Assembly: GCA_965226045.1 (NCBI GenBank)
Contig: CBDDBU010000025.1
Span: 62,001 to 126,000, forward strand
Direction of reading: 5' to 3'
Length of the DNA stretch: 64,000 nucleotides
Source of the DNA: CBDDBU01 sp965226045
GTDB lineage: Bacteria; Pseudomonadota; Alphaproteobacteria; VGEJ01
Shown here: positions 1 to 8,686 of the stretch, piece after piece
Numbering within the stretch: the first letter of the stretch is position 1
How the letters are laid out: the number at the start of each line of letters is the position of its first letter
Program-made: the position numbers and the translations under genes
The notes under the pieces: model-generated
Database searches by the model: none
Seen by the model: the letters and a program-made list of their open reading frames with translations, nothing else
Told to the model about the DNA's origin: nothing

Positions 1-909
1 CCGGAGCGCCAAACCGCCGGCTGCGTTCCTCGATCAACTCGCATGGACGCCGCCGAGGCCAGTCTGAAATACTCCCGCCCCTCACCGGAGCCACGAGGGG
101 CGAATTTCTTGATCACCATCTATTCGGATGATCATCGGTTGCAAGCGGGGCGCGCGGAGCTCATCGATGGCGCGATGGCGCCGTGCCACGAGTGTCGGGC
201 GCGGGCGGACGCCGTGCTGGCCCGGGTACGCGAGGCGGGACTTGGCGAGATCGTGGCGCCCGCCGACCACGGCTCAGCGCCGCTGAGCCGGGTTCACGCC
301 GATCCCGTCCTGACTTTATCTTCGTACCGCGCACGAGCAGTGGCGCGCCGAACATGGCGATACTGACGCCTTGCCGCTCAGCTGGCCGGTGCGGGGAATG
401 ACAAATCGAGAACCCGAGACCATCGACGGCAGGCTCGGCTATTTCTCTTTCGACGCGGGCACACCGATCACCGCAGGCACTTGGCGGGCCGCCCGCGCGG
501 GGGCCAACGTCGCGCTAAGCGTGGCAAAAAGCATCCCCAACGGCGCGGCGGTCGCGACGCAGGCCTTGCGAGACGGTGGCGCGGAGCGCATCGCGATCCT
601 CGATGGCGACTATCATAACGGCAACGGGACCCAATCAATTTTCGCGGCGCGATCGGATGTGCTATTCGTCTCGTTGCACGGTGATCCGGCCCAGGAGTAC
701 CCATATTTTCGGGTTATGGCGACGAGACTGGCGTAGGCCGGGGCGAGGGCTTCAACCTGAACCTACCGATGCGTTGGGGTGCGGAATGAGCGACCTACGC
801 GGCCGCACTGGAAGCGGGGCTACGGCGGATAGCCGAGTTTGCGGCAACGGCGCTGGTGATATCATTGAGCGTCGATACTTGTGCCGAGGATCCGATCTCG
901 CGCTTCCGG

Positions 910-2031
910 CTAGTGTCCCGATTCCGAAGTTCGCATGATTTTCGCCTGCTGTTCAGCGGTTTCGATTGTTCGGAGGCAGAACCGCTGGATGGCGGCGAGG
1001 ATGTCATCGGCGGATTTGGTCCATTTGAAGGGTTTGGGGTTCTGGTTTGTCGTGTCGATGTAGTCGAGGATGGTGCGCTCCAACTCCTTGGTGGAGCGAT
1101 GGACGCCGCGCCTGATCTGCTTGTCGGTCAGCAGCCCGAACCAGCGCTCGACCTGGTTCAGCCAGGAGGCGCTGGTGGGTGTGAAATGGGCCTGCCAGCG
1201 CGGCCGTTTGGCGAACCAGTCGCGGATCGCCTTGGTCTTGTGGGTCCCGTAGTTGTCCATGACGATGTGGATGTCGAGATCACCAGGGACGTTCGCCTCG
1301 ACGAGGTCGAGGAATTTGCGGAACTCTCGGGCCCGATGGCGCGGGAAACATTTGCCGATGATCTCTCCCGTGGCGATGTCGAGGGCCGCGAAGAGAGAGG
1401 TCGTGCCGTGGCGCTTGTAGTCGTGGCTGCGCCGCTCCGCCTGCCCGGGGCGCATCGGCAAGAGGGGCTGGGAACGGTCCAGGGCCTGGATCTGGCTCTT
1501 TTCGTCGACACAGAGAACCAGGGCACGATCCGGCGGCGCCAAATACAGACCGACGATGTCGCGGACCTTCTCCACGAAGAAGGGATTGCTCGACAGCTTG
1601 AAGGTCTCCGAGCGATGCGGCTGCAAGCCGAAGGCCCGCCAGATGCGATGAATGGTCGAGGGCGCGTGGCCGCTCGCCCGCGCCATCGAGCGAAGGCTCC
1701 AATGGGTCGCGTCCGGCGGCGTCTCTTCCAGCGTCAGCCGGACCGCTTCCGCGATGGCGTCATCGCCGATTTGACGCGGCGCGCCGGGGCGGGGTTCGTC
1801 GTACAGACCGTCGAGGCCCTCCGCCGCATAGCGGCGACGCCACTTGCCCACGGTGTCCGCGCTCGCCTCGAGACGAACGGCGATCTCCTTGTTCTCCAAC
1901 CCTTCCGCCGCCGCCAAGACGATCCGAGCCCGCCGCGCAAGCCCCTGCGACGTCTTGCGACGACGAGACAGCGCCTCCAATTCGGCGCGCTCGTCATCGC
2001 TCAAAGAGATCGTCACCGCCACTCTCGCCAT
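910..2031 (-). CDS. IS630-family transposase
   Basis: DDE transposase of about 373 residues. The N terminus is a helix-turn-helix region typical of IS630 (NKEIAVRLEASADTVGKWRRR). The C-terminal catalytic domain has the three acidic motifs: VDEKSQ, VMDNYGTHK and NQVERWFG. The ATG at 2031 follows AGGAGG with 8-nt spacing; a TTG one codon upstream is less likely. The reading frame has no stop inside the element: the last sense codons (S-G-H) run to the terminal repeat, and the TAG at 912-910 consists of the duplicated TA plus one flanking base. The catalytic residues are intact, so it could be active. Confidence 0.93.
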   Translation of the reverse strand: MARVAVTISLSDDERAELEALSRRRKTSQGLARRARIVLAAAEGLENKEIAVRLEASADTVGKWRRRYAAEGLDGLYDEPRPGAPRQIGDDAIAEAVRLTLEETPPDATHWSLRSMARASGHAPSTIHRIWRAFGLQPHRSETFKLSSNPFFVEKVRDIVGLYLAPPDRALVLCVDEKSQIQALDRSQPLLPMRPGQAERRSHDYKRHGTTSLFAALDIATGEIIGKCFPRHRAREFRKFLDLVEANVPGDLDIHIVMDNYGTHKTKAIRDWFAKRPRWQAHFTPTSASWLNQVERWFGLLTDKQIRRGVHRSTKELERTILDYIDTTNQNPKPFKWTKSADDILAAIQRFCLRTIETAEQQAKIMRTSESGH

Positions 2032-2093
2032 CAATCGCGCCTCCTAAAAACAAATAGAAATATAATCATATCCATTTATCGATCAGGACACTA
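911..2093 (-). mobile_element. IS630-family insertion sequence with TA target duplication
   Basis: The element is bounded by TA dinucleotides at 911-912 and 2092-2093. Inside these are short inverted ends, GTGTCCCGAT on the left and the complement of ATCAGGACAC on the right (9 of 10 matching). Flanking bases show the target was CTAG (C at 910, G at 2094), with TA duplicated as is usual for IS630/Tc1-mariner-type transposition. The only gene is the minus-strand transposase. The element splits an amidohydrolase pseudogene and its clean removal restores that frame, which fixes the boundaries. Confidence 0.93.
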
Positions 2094-2255
2094 GGGTCTG
2101 ACGATTATTGTCGCCTCGGTGACCGTATCGCCGGAGCATCCACACCAACCCCCTTCGTCCTCGAAGGCGGCTATGCGCTGCCGGCGCTTGGCGCCAACGT
2201 TGTCAATGTCCTGGCGGGCTTCGAGCTGGCGCGCGGCTGAAGGAAAGGAGCCACC

Positions 2256-3314
2256 ATGGCCGACCACAACATAGCGACCATCCCCGGTGACGGCATCGGC
2301 AAGGAGGTCATGCCGGAAGGAATTCGCGTCTTAGAGGCAGCCGGCAAGCGCTTCGGCATCAGCTTTGATTGGCGCGAGCTCGACTGGGGCTGCGAGGCCT
2401 ATCAGCGCACCGGGCGAATGATGCCCGAGGGCGGCCTCGCGACGCTCACACGCCACGATGCCATTTATCTCGGCGCGGTGGGCGATCCCGCGGTCCCCGA
2501 CCACATCTCGCTGTGGGGGCTTTTGATCCCGATCCGGCGCAACTTCGATCAATACGCGGTTCTGAGACCGTGCCGGCTGCTCGAGGGCATCTCATCACCG
2601 CTCGCCGGCCGCGGCCCGGCGGACATCGACTTCGTCGTGGTCCGCGAGAACGTCGAGGGCGAATACTCCGAAATCGGCGGCAGGCTGTATGCCGGCACCG
2701 AGCGCGAGATGGCGGTGCAGGAATCAGTCTTCACGCGGCACGGCGTCGACCGCATTCTCACCTATGCCTTCGAGCTCGCACAAAGCCGGCCCAAACGCCA
2801 CCTCACGTCGGCAACCAAGTCGAACGGTATCATTCACACGATGCCGTACTGGGACGAACGGTTCCACGAGGTCGCGCGCCGCTATCCCGACGTCACGACC
2901 GACCAGTTTCATATCGACATCCTCACCGCCCACTTTGTCCAACATCCAGATTGGTTCGATGTGGTCGTTGGCTCGAATCTGTTTGGCGACATTCTTTCCG
3001 ATCTCGGGCCGGCGGTGGCCGGCAGCATTGGCATCGCGCCGTCGGCCAACATCAACCCCGAGCGCCACCACCCCTCGATGTTCGAACCGGTGCACGGATC
3101 GGCGCCCGATATCGCGGGCCGAGGAATCGCCAACCCGATCGGGCAGATCTGGTCGGGAGCCATGATGCTCGACCATCTCGGTCACGGCGAGGCCGCCGCC
3201 GCGATCGTCGCCACCATCGAGCAGGTCGTCGCCGAGGGCGCGGTGCGCACGACCGATATGGGCGGCACGGCTTCCACTTCGGACATGGGGCAGGCGATCG
3301 CGCAGAGGCTTTAG
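2256..3314 (+). CDS. Tartrate/D-malate dehydrogenase-type NAD-dependent beta-decarboxylating dehydrogenase
   Basis: A 352-residue member of the isocitrate/isopropylmalate dehydrogenase superfamily, closest by eye to tartrate dehydrogenase/decarboxylase (TtuC) and D-malate dehydrogenase (DmlA), which oxidise and decarboxylate 2-hydroxy acids with NAD and a divalent metal. Visible: the N-terminal IPGDGIGKEV motif, substrate arginines R94, R104 and R130, K188, and metal-binding aspartates D221, D245 and D249 in the FGDILSDL region. The C-terminal MFEPVHGSAPDIAG stretch forms part of the NAD site. A strong ribosome site (AAGGAG, 5 nt from ATG) supports the start. 3-Isopropylmalate dehydrogenase is less likely, because relatives of that enzyme usually lie by leuCD. 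The exact substrate cannot be read from sequence. Confidence 0.9.
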   Translation: MADHNIATIPGDGIGKEVMPEGIRVLEAAGKRFGISFDWRELDWGCEAYQRTGRMMPEGGLATLTRHDAIYLGAVGDPAVPDHISLWGLLIPIRRNFDQYAVLRPCRLLEGISSPLAGRGPADIDFVVVRENVEGEYSEIGGRLYAGTEREMAVQESVFTRHGVDRILTYAFELAQSRPKRHLTSATKSNGIIHTMPYWDERFHEVARRYPDVTTDQFHIDILTAHFVQHPDWFDVVVGSNLFGDILSDLGPAVAGSIGIAPSANINPERHHPSMFEPVHGSAPDIAGRGIANPIGQIWSGAMMLDHLGHGEAAAAIVATIEQVVAEGAVRTTDMGGTASTSDMGQAIAQRL

Positions 3315-3385
3315 AGCCCACACCCCATCGCGCCCAGGCCCATGAGAGCCACACCCCACGCCCATGAGCGAGAGACGCCGGCACC

Positions 3386-3889
3386 TCATTGCGCCGCGTC
3401 GCCTAGGGTGATCTCTATGGTCGTGAGACGACGATCGACATCGGCGACGAGACGGTCAACGCGCGTGACCAGTTCCTCCATCCGCGCGGCGAGGTCGGCA
3501 AGGCTCTCGACCACCCTCGCCGCCTCCGCCTGCCGAGCGCATTTCGCGCCCTCGCGCTCGGCCGAAACGCCGGCCAGGATCAAGCGCTCTTCGCGGGCGA
3601 GTCCGCTGTCGGGACGTAATTCCACCACCGGCCGGTAGGCCTCGGCCGTCGTGAAATGAGCTTCGACATTGTCGGGGTCGGAGGCGAGTGCCAGCTCAAA
3701 GAACTTGATCGCCGCGTGGTGCAGGCCACGGGAGTGGAAGGTGTAGGCCTGGGCCAGCGAATCATGGTCGGCGTCCTCCTGCGCCACCGCCGTACCAGCG
3801 GCGCCCAGGATGAACACAACCGCAAAGAAAGCGCGCGCGCAGCGCCACAACCGAACGCCATCGGCACCCGCGTCCGCCATGGATTTCAA
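3386..3889 (-). CDS. Hypothetical exported protein with TPR-like and coiled-coil segments
   Basis: A 167-residue protein of unknown function. Residues about 15-37 form a hydrophobic signal-like segment ending in AVAQ, which suggests export. Residues about 45-85 (AYTFHSRGLHHAAIKFFELALASDPDNVEAHFTTAEAY, in pieces) look like one to two TPR helices. The C-terminal part (about 120-160) has regularly spaced leucine and valine with charged residues and is probably coiled coil. A scaffold role in the periplasm is plausible but not shown. It is convergent with the dehydrogenase and divergent from the liv operon. Confidence 0.6.
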   Translation of the reverse strand: MKSMADAGADGVRLWRCARAFFAVVFILGAAGTAVAQEDADHDSLAQAYTFHSRGLHHAAIKFFELALASDPDNVEAHFTTAEAYRPVVELRPDSGLAREERLILAGVSAEREGAKCARQAEAARVVESLADLAARMEELVTRVDRLVADVDRRLTTIEITLGDAAQ

Positions 3890-4211
3890 CAGCTCCTCCC
3901 CTTGACCGGTCGGCCCACGTGCGGCGATTAGACACTATCGTCGCGCGGCGCGGTGAAACCCGCAGGCGAACCCACTTGGACAATTCTCCAGCCCGATTCG
4001 GCGCGCCCGATCAACGCCCCTGATGCCGCCGCGCGGCACCGCCCGGCGTCTTGACGCGACCAGACTTTTGCGTCCCTACTACGCGCGCCAAACAGGAGGC
4101 AAGTGGATTTCCGCGACGACAAGGGCCCGACAAATGGGCACGTGGGCCGGTTCGTGCAGCTGCCTGCATGATCGGGCCAGCAGTCGTGGCCGAGATCCGA
4201 GGGACGTGTAG
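3890..4211. other. Intergenic region upstream of livH
   Basis: A 322-bp gap between the divergent exported-protein gene and livH. No credible full-length gene. A weak promoter-like pair (TTGACC at 3902 with GATTAG about 18 nt later) points toward livH. A short open stretch near 4103-4171 (reads VDFRDDKGPTNGHVGRF then a stop) could be the tail of a lost gene, but I cannot assign it. No periplasmic binding-protein gene is present here. Confidence 0.35.
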
Positions 4212-5129
4212 GTGCTGCAAACCATAATTCAGAACGCCGTGGACGCCATTAGCCTCGGCAGTCTATTTGCGCTGTGCGCGCTCGGCATCGGCCTCATCTT
4301 CGGTGTTATGCGGCTGATCAATTTCGCGCACGGAGACTTCATCATGGTGGGCGCTTATGCACTGATCGTGCCGTCGGCGGCGGACGCCGCCATGATGTTC
4401 ATCGGCGCATGGCCGGCGCCGATCCTGGTGATCTCGATCATCTCGGTTCTGATTGTCGTGGCGCTGGCGTCCGAGCGAGTGGCGTTTCGGCCGCTGCGCA
4501 CCGCCGACCCGTCGATCCTCTTGATCACCTCATTCGCGCTCAGTTTCTTCCTTCAAAATCTCGTGCTGATGGTCTATTCGGGACGGCCAAAGGGCATTCC
4601 CTTGTGGGCCAATCTCATCCAGCCGGTTCTCGTCGGAGAAATCCGGATTCCTCAACTCCACATCATTACGATTTCCGTCACCCTCGGGCTCCTGATCCTG
4701 CTGGTGTTGTTCCTCAAGCGTACCGCCATCGGCATTCAGATGCGGGCGGCGTCCGAGGACTTCCACATGGCGCGACTCCTAGGCGTTCGGGCCAACCGGG
4801 TCATCGCCGTCGCGTTCGCCATCAGCGGTCTCCTGGCCGCCGTCGTCGCGCTCCTGTTCGTCGCGCAGACCGGCACTCTTTCTTACAAGATGGGCGTACC
4901 GCTGGTGCTTTTCGCTTTCGTCGCGACGGTCGTCGGGGGGATGGGAAGCCTGTCGGGGGCGGTGCTCGGTGGCTTCGTGGTAGGCATCGCAAGTGTCGTG
5001 TTCCAGGCCATCCTGCCGGCCGATATGCGCCTCAACGACGATGCCTGGGTGTTCGGGCTGATTCTGTTGATCCTACTCGTGCGCCCGACCGGTCTGGTGG
5101 CCGTGAAGGCCCTCCAGGAGCGAGTCTAG
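4212..5129 (+). CDS. livH: Branched-chain amino-acid-type ABC transporter permease (LivH family)
   Basis: A 305-residue inner-membrane permease with about eight hydrophobic segments. It opens with the family pattern SLGSLFALCALGIGLIFGVM followed by RLINFAHGDF, and ends with LILLVRPTGLV, both typical of LivH. It forms the channel with LivM and imports branched-chain amino acids or related compounds (amides, urea and aromatic acids are alternatives in this family). The start is GTG, directly after a TAG. The stop is followed at once by the livM GTG, so the two are probably translationally coupled. Confidence 0.93.
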   Translation: MLQTIIQNAVDAISLGSLFALCALGIGLIFGVMRLINFAHGDFIMVGAYALIVPSAADAAMMFIGAWPAPILVISIISVLIVVALASERVAFRPLRTADPSILLITSFALSFFLQNLVLMVYSGRPKGIPLWANLIQPVLVGEIRIPQLHIITISVTLGLLILLVLFLKRTAIGIQMRAASEDFHMARLLGVRANRVIAVAFAISGLLAAVVALLFVAQTGTLSYKMGVPLVLFAFVATVVGGMGSLSGAVLGGFVVGIASVVFQAILPADMRLNDDAWVFGLILLILLVRPTGLVAVKALQERV

Positions 5130-6245
5130 GTGTCGGACGCTGCCATGGATGGGCGGGACACTGCGGCCGTGCGTATCGTCGCGGTTGTACGGTTTTTCTG
5201 GACGCCGATCATTCTCTCCCTGTTTGGTCTCGCGGTCGTGGTGATCGTGTGGGCAAGCGGCGATGGCGTGATCGCGCGCACCATTACCGATGCGTTGATC
5301 CGGACGGTGCTGGTGATCGGGCTCTATATCTTCATCGGCAACTCGGGCGTGCTGGCCTTCGGCCATATCGCCTTCATGCTGATCGGCGGCTACGCTGTCG
5401 CGTGGTTCACGATGTCGCCCTTCAAGAAAAGTTTCGCGCTGGAGCTGCCGTCGATCCTCGCCAACAACGAGTTCCCGCTGTTCCCCTCGGCGATCGCCGC
5501 CGGTCTGCTGCCGGCACTCGTCGCGGCCATAGTCGGCATCCCGATCATGCGGCTCTCGGGCATCGCCGCCTCCATCGCCACCTTCGCCGTCCTCGCGATC
5601 TTCTACACGGTGTACTCGAACTGGGATTCGTGGACCTTCGGCGCGAGCACGCTGGTCGGGATTCCGATCTACGTCAACATGTGGATCGCGCTGGCCTGGG
5701 CGGTTTTCGCGATGTTCGTCGCCTACATCTATCAGCAGACCAAGTTCGGACTCGCGCTGCGCGCCACGCGCGAGGACCCAGTCGCGGCGCGCGCCGCCGG
5801 CATCAACATTCCAACCCAGCGTTTGATTGCTTTCGTCGTCAGCGCGTTCTTCATGGGCATTGCCGGCGCGTTGCAAGCGCATTTCCTCGGCTCGCTGATC
5901 GTCAACGGCTTTTGGCTCGGCATCACCTTCCTGTCGTTGGCGATGCTGATCGTCGGCGGCCAGCGTAGCTTGACCGGCGCCGTGGTCGGGGTGACGGTGG
6001 TCTCGACGATCGTCGAACTCTTGCGCCAAGTCGAGGCGGGTGTCGAGGTCGGCGGCATGACTTTCGAGCTGCCGGGCGGTTTTCAGGAGCTCGGGCTGGC
6101 TGTGCTCATGATTGTCATCTTGATCTACCGGCCGACCGGTATCATGGGTGGGCTTGAAGTGCCGTGGCCGTTCGGCGGCAGCAGACGCGTCCTGGCCGGG
6201 GGCTTCACAATCGTTCGCGCCGAACGCGGCCCGGCCGGCGCATAA
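5130..6245 (+). CDS. livM: Branched-chain amino-acid-type ABC transporter permease (LivM family)
   Basis: A 371-residue polytopic membrane protein, the second permease half of the liv system. The characteristic segments are GVLAFGHIAFMLIGGYAVAW, the cytoplasmic coupling region FGLALRATREDPVAARAAGI, and a C-terminal VLMIVILIYRPTGIMGG. The GTG start abuts the livH stop; an ATG five codons later is an alternative. It is followed after 17 bp by livG on the same strand. No anomaly in length or motifs. Confidence 0.92.
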   Translation: MSDAAMDGRDTAAVRIVAVVRFFWTPIILSLFGLAVVVIVWASGDGVIARTITDALIRTVLVIGLYIFIGNSGVLAFGHIAFMLIGGYAVAWFTMSPFKKSFALELPSILANNEFPLFPSAIAAGLLPALVAAIVGIPIMRLSGIAASIATFAVLAIFYTVYSNWDSWTFGASTLVGIPIYVNMWIALAWAVFAMFVAYIYQQTKFGLALRATREDPVAARAAGINIPTQRLIAFVVSAFFMGIAGALQAHFLGSLIVNGFWLGITFLSLAMLIVGGQRSLTGAVVGVTVVSTIVELLRQVEAGVEVGGMTFELPGGFQELGLAVLMIVILIYRPTGIMGGLEVPWPFGGSRRVLAGGFTIVRAERGPAGA

Positions 6246-6262
6246 GCGAGGAGGTCGCAACG

Positions 6263-7039
6263 GTGGCTCAAAGAGCGCTGCAATCAGGCGTCGCCAACAC
6301 GCCTGACGATACACTTGAGGCGTTCGATATCTCGATCCATTTCGAAGGCTTGGCGGCCGTCGACAACGTCACGATCGCGATGAAGAACAAAGAGATTTTT
6401 GGTCTCATCGGTCCCAACGGCGCCGGCAAGACGACCCTTGTCAACGTCCTCACCGGGTTCCAGAAACCGACTCAGGGCCGGGTCTTGCTGGGCGGCACGG
6501 ACATCACGGGATGGGCGCCCCATAAGCTCGGTCGCGGCGGGCTGGCGCGGACCTTCCAGGCGGTGCGTCTGTTTCGCGACCTGCCGGTGGTGGAGAACCT
6601 CGAGGTGGCGGCGGTCGGCACCGGACTCGGTCGCCGTGAGGCGTCGAAGCGCGCGCTGGATATCCTGAAGTGGATGAATTTCGAACAGAAGGCGTTCGAT
6701 CAGGCCGATACGCTGCCCTACGGCGAGGAGCGGCGCGTCGGCATCGGGCGCGCGCTCGCGATGGCGCCGCGGTTCCTATTGCTCGACGAGCCGGCGGCGG
6801 GCCTGAGCGATGCCGAATGCGACGACCTGATGGGCGTGATCTCGCGGATCCCCGACCGATTCAAGTGCGGCGTCTTGTTGATCGAACACAACATGCGGGT
6901 GATCATGGGGGTTTGCCATCGGATTCACGTGATCGACAGTGGCAAGACCATCGCCGAGGGAACGCCCGACGAGATACAGGCCAACCCCGAGGTGATTCGC
7001 GCGTATCTGGGATCAAAATCGGAGGAGAGCCGTGCTTGA
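6263..7039 (+). CDS. livG: Branched-chain amino-acid-type ABC transporter ATPase (LivG family)
   Basis: A 258-residue ATPase subunit. Walker A is GPNGAGKTT, the signature region is LPYGEERRVGIGRALA (the LivG-type variant of LSGGQ), Walker B is LLLDEPAAGLS, and the switch histidine is in LLIEHNMRVI. I place the start at the GTG at 6263 because GAGGAGGT lies a few bases upstream; a longer reading from 6164 would run back into livM. The 3' end overlaps livF by 8 bp, as expected for one operon. Confidence 0.92.
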   Translation: MAQRALQSGVANTPDDTLEAFDISIHFEGLAAVDNVTIAMKNKEIFGLIGPNGAGKTTLVNVLTGFQKPTQGRVLLGGTDITGWAPHKLGRGGLARTFQAVRLFRDLPVVENLEVAAVGTGLGRREASKRALDILKWMNFEQKAFDQADTLPYGEERRVGIGRALAMAPRFLLLDEPAAGLSDAECDDLMGVISRIPDRFKCGVLLIEHNMRVIMGVCHRIHVIDSGKTIAEGTPDEIQANPEVIRAYLGSKSEESRA

Positions 7040-7772
7040 AGTCGAAAACCTCCATGTTCATTACGGGCGCATTCCGGCGGTGCGAGGTGTTTCGCTCAAC
7101 GTCAACGAAGGCGAGATCGTCTGCATTGTGGGGCCCAACGGCGCCGGCAAATCGACAACCCTTCTCACCATTGCTGGCGCGCAGGGCGCCACTGAGGGAG
7201 CAATACGGCTGGGCGGGACGTCGGTCATTGGTCAGTCGCCCGAGACAATCGCCAGGTTGGGAATTTCGTTGGTGCCAGAGGGTCGGCACGTCTTCACCCA
7301 GCTCACGGTCGAGGAGAACATCCGCCTTGGCACCAGCATCCGGAAAGATCGCGATCACATCGAGAGCGACTTCCAGGACATGCTGAAATACTTTCCATTT
7401 CTGGCCGGACGGCTCAAAACCCCCGGCGGCAAGCTCTCGGGCGGCGAGCAGCAACAATTGGTGATCGCGCGCGCCCTGATGACACGACCGCGCATCATCC
7501 TCTTGGACGAGCCATCATTGGGCCTCGCGCCGATCATCGTCGACACGGTCTATGGCATCCTTCATACCCTGCGCGAGCAGGGCATTACGTTGTTGGTGGT
7601 CGAGCAGAGCACCCACCGGGCGCTCGAAAACGCGGACCGCATCTACGTGTTACGACGCGGCCAGATCGAGCTACACGGCAAGAGCGGCGAGCTTAGCGAC
7701 GAAGAACTCGAACGTGCGTATTTCGGGTTCGATGAGGCGCCCGCGGCGGCCCCGGCGGAGGTGCACTTCTAG
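7032..7772 (+). CDS. livF: Branched-chain amino-acid-type ABC transporter ATPase (LivF family)
   Basis: A 246-residue ATPase pairing with LivG. Walker A is GPNGAGKST, the signature LSGGEQQQLVIARAL, Walker B IILLDEPSLGLAP, and the switch histidine lies in QSTHRALE. The alanine-rich C-terminal tail is slightly extended. GTG start, overlapping the end of livG. With livH, livM and livG it completes the membrane part of the transporter; the periplasmic binding protein must be encoded elsewhere, since none is seen on either side. Confidence 0.93.
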   Translation: MLEVENLHVHYGRIPAVRGVSLNVNEGEIVCIVGPNGAGKSTTLLTIAGAQGATEGAIRLGGTSVIGQSPETIARLGISLVPEGRHVFTQLTVEENIRLGTSIRKDRDHIESDFQDMLKYFPFLAGRLKTPGGKLSGGEQQQLVIARALMTRPRIILLDEPSLGLAPIIVDTVYGILHTLREQGITLLVVEQSTHRALENADRIYVLRRGQIELHGKSGELSDEELERAYFGFDEAPAAAPAEVHF

Positions 7773-7816
7773 GCTGAATACACCGTCGGCTCGGTCTCAG
7801 GAAGGCCGGCCGCTCC

Positions 7817-8563
7817 TTAGGACGGAATGTAGCAAGCGCCGTTTACGTGCAGCGTTTCGGCCGTGATGAAGTTGGCATCCGACGAGCACAAGAAGGCGAT
7901 CGCACTCGCGATCTCCTCCGGATGGGCCAATCGCTTATAGGGCGACTCGTCGCGCAATACCTGCAAGACATCCTCGGGTAGCTCGCCGAGCATCTCGGTA
8001 TTGACCATTCCCGGCGAGAGCCCGTTGCAGCGAATGCGTGGCGCGAGTTCGCGCGCGAGGCTGCGGCTAAACGTCAGAACCCCGGCCTTGGTCGCGGCGT
8101 AAGCGGAATGGTCGATGGCGCCGCGGTGCGCCGCGGTCGATGCGATGTTCACGATCGCCCCGCCATCGCGCAAGATCGGCAGAAATGCGCGGCACATGTA
8201 AAACACGCTGTCGAGATTGCCGGCTACGACCTCGCGCCAGGTTTCATCGCTCATCGTCGCGACCGAGCCCATGCGCAGGATCGCCGCGTTGTTGACCAGA
8301 AAATCCGCGTGGCCAAAACGATCTCGGCACTGGGCAGCGAAGCTGTCGCAGGCCGCTGACGATGTGAGGTCGACGTGCGCGAGGAGTATGCGCTCCCCGG
8401 CCGGATCGAGCTCTGTCGCCAACGCCTTGATCTTTTCATCGCTGCGGTAGGTGAGCGCCATGCTGGCCCCGCAGTCGAAGAAATACTTGGCGGTGGCACG
8501 GCCGACGCCGCCACTCGACCCGGTCAGCACCAAGACCTTGTCCGAGAAGTCATAGTTGGCCAT
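7817..8563 (-). CDS. Short-chain dehydrogenase/reductase (3-oxoacyl-ACP reductase-like)
   Basis: A classical SDR of about 248 residues that probably reduces or oxidises a carbonyl/hydroxyl substrate with NAD(P). Visible: the cofactor motif TGSSGGVG near the N terminus, LVNNAAI, the catalytic serine in IVNIASTAA, the catalytic pair YAATK, and a C-terminal LHVNGA like that of FabG relatives. I prefer the ATG at 8563; a GTG three codons upstream (8572) is possible. It is convergent with livF and divergent from hspQ. The substrate cannot be assigned. Confidence 0.88.
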   Translation of the reverse strand: MANYDFSDKVLVLTGSSGGVGRATAKYFFDCGASMALTYRSDEKIKALATELDPAGERILLAHVDLTSSAACDSFAAQCRDRFGHADFLVNNAAILRMGSVATMSDETWREVVAGNLDSVFYMCRAFLPILRDGGAIVNIASTAAHRGAIDHSAYAATKAGVLTFSRSLARELAPRIRCNGLSPGMVNTEMLGELPEDVLQVLRDESPYKRLAHPEEIASAIAFLCSSDANFITAETLHVNGACYIPS

Positions 8564-8686
8564 CGCGTTCACCCGCGCGGTTAGAGTTCGGCGCGATTAT
8601 CGGGCTGGTCGACCAACTGTCAAAGCACCATCAGCCCTGGCGCCTGTGCTAGGCTCGTGGCCCGGACAGCGACATGGTGCGAGACA

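Larger units (their letters stand above)
109..2240 (+). pseudogene. Histone-deacetylase-family amidohydrolase (acetylpolyamine aminohydrolase-like), decayed and IS-interrupted
   Basis: Fragments in several frames match the arginase-fold histone deacetylase/acetylpolyamine amidohydrolase family, zinc enzymes that remove acetyl groups from polyamines or related amides. Recognisable pieces are ITIYSDDHRL at the N terminus (a TTG at 109 is a possible start), a middle piece with ILDGDYHNGNGTQ and SLHGDP, then VDTCAEDPISRFRL before the insertion and SDDYCRLGDR through FVLEGGYALPALGANVVNVL after it. The frame changes near 300-330 and near 713, there is an in-frame TGA near 787, and the segment that carries the RPPGHH catalytic stretch in relatives is missing. 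An IS630 element lies at 911-2093; removing it with one TA restores the frame (F-R-L-G-S-D-D-Y). The gene ends 15 bp before the dehydrogenase gene and was probably co-transcribed with it. Non-functional. Confidence 0.85.

Noticed and set aside
3315..3385. Imperfect direct repeat with CCACACCCCA and GCCCATGAG
   Set aside because: Two short degenerate copies only, too little to call an array or element.
4274..5968. 564-codon plus-strand frame across livH and livM
   Set aside because: Out-of-frame shadow with arginine-rich low-complexity sequence; the two permease frames explain the region.
5073..6314. 413-codon minus-strand open frame
   Set aside because: Antisense to livM and rich in R, D, H and Q; no family resemblance.
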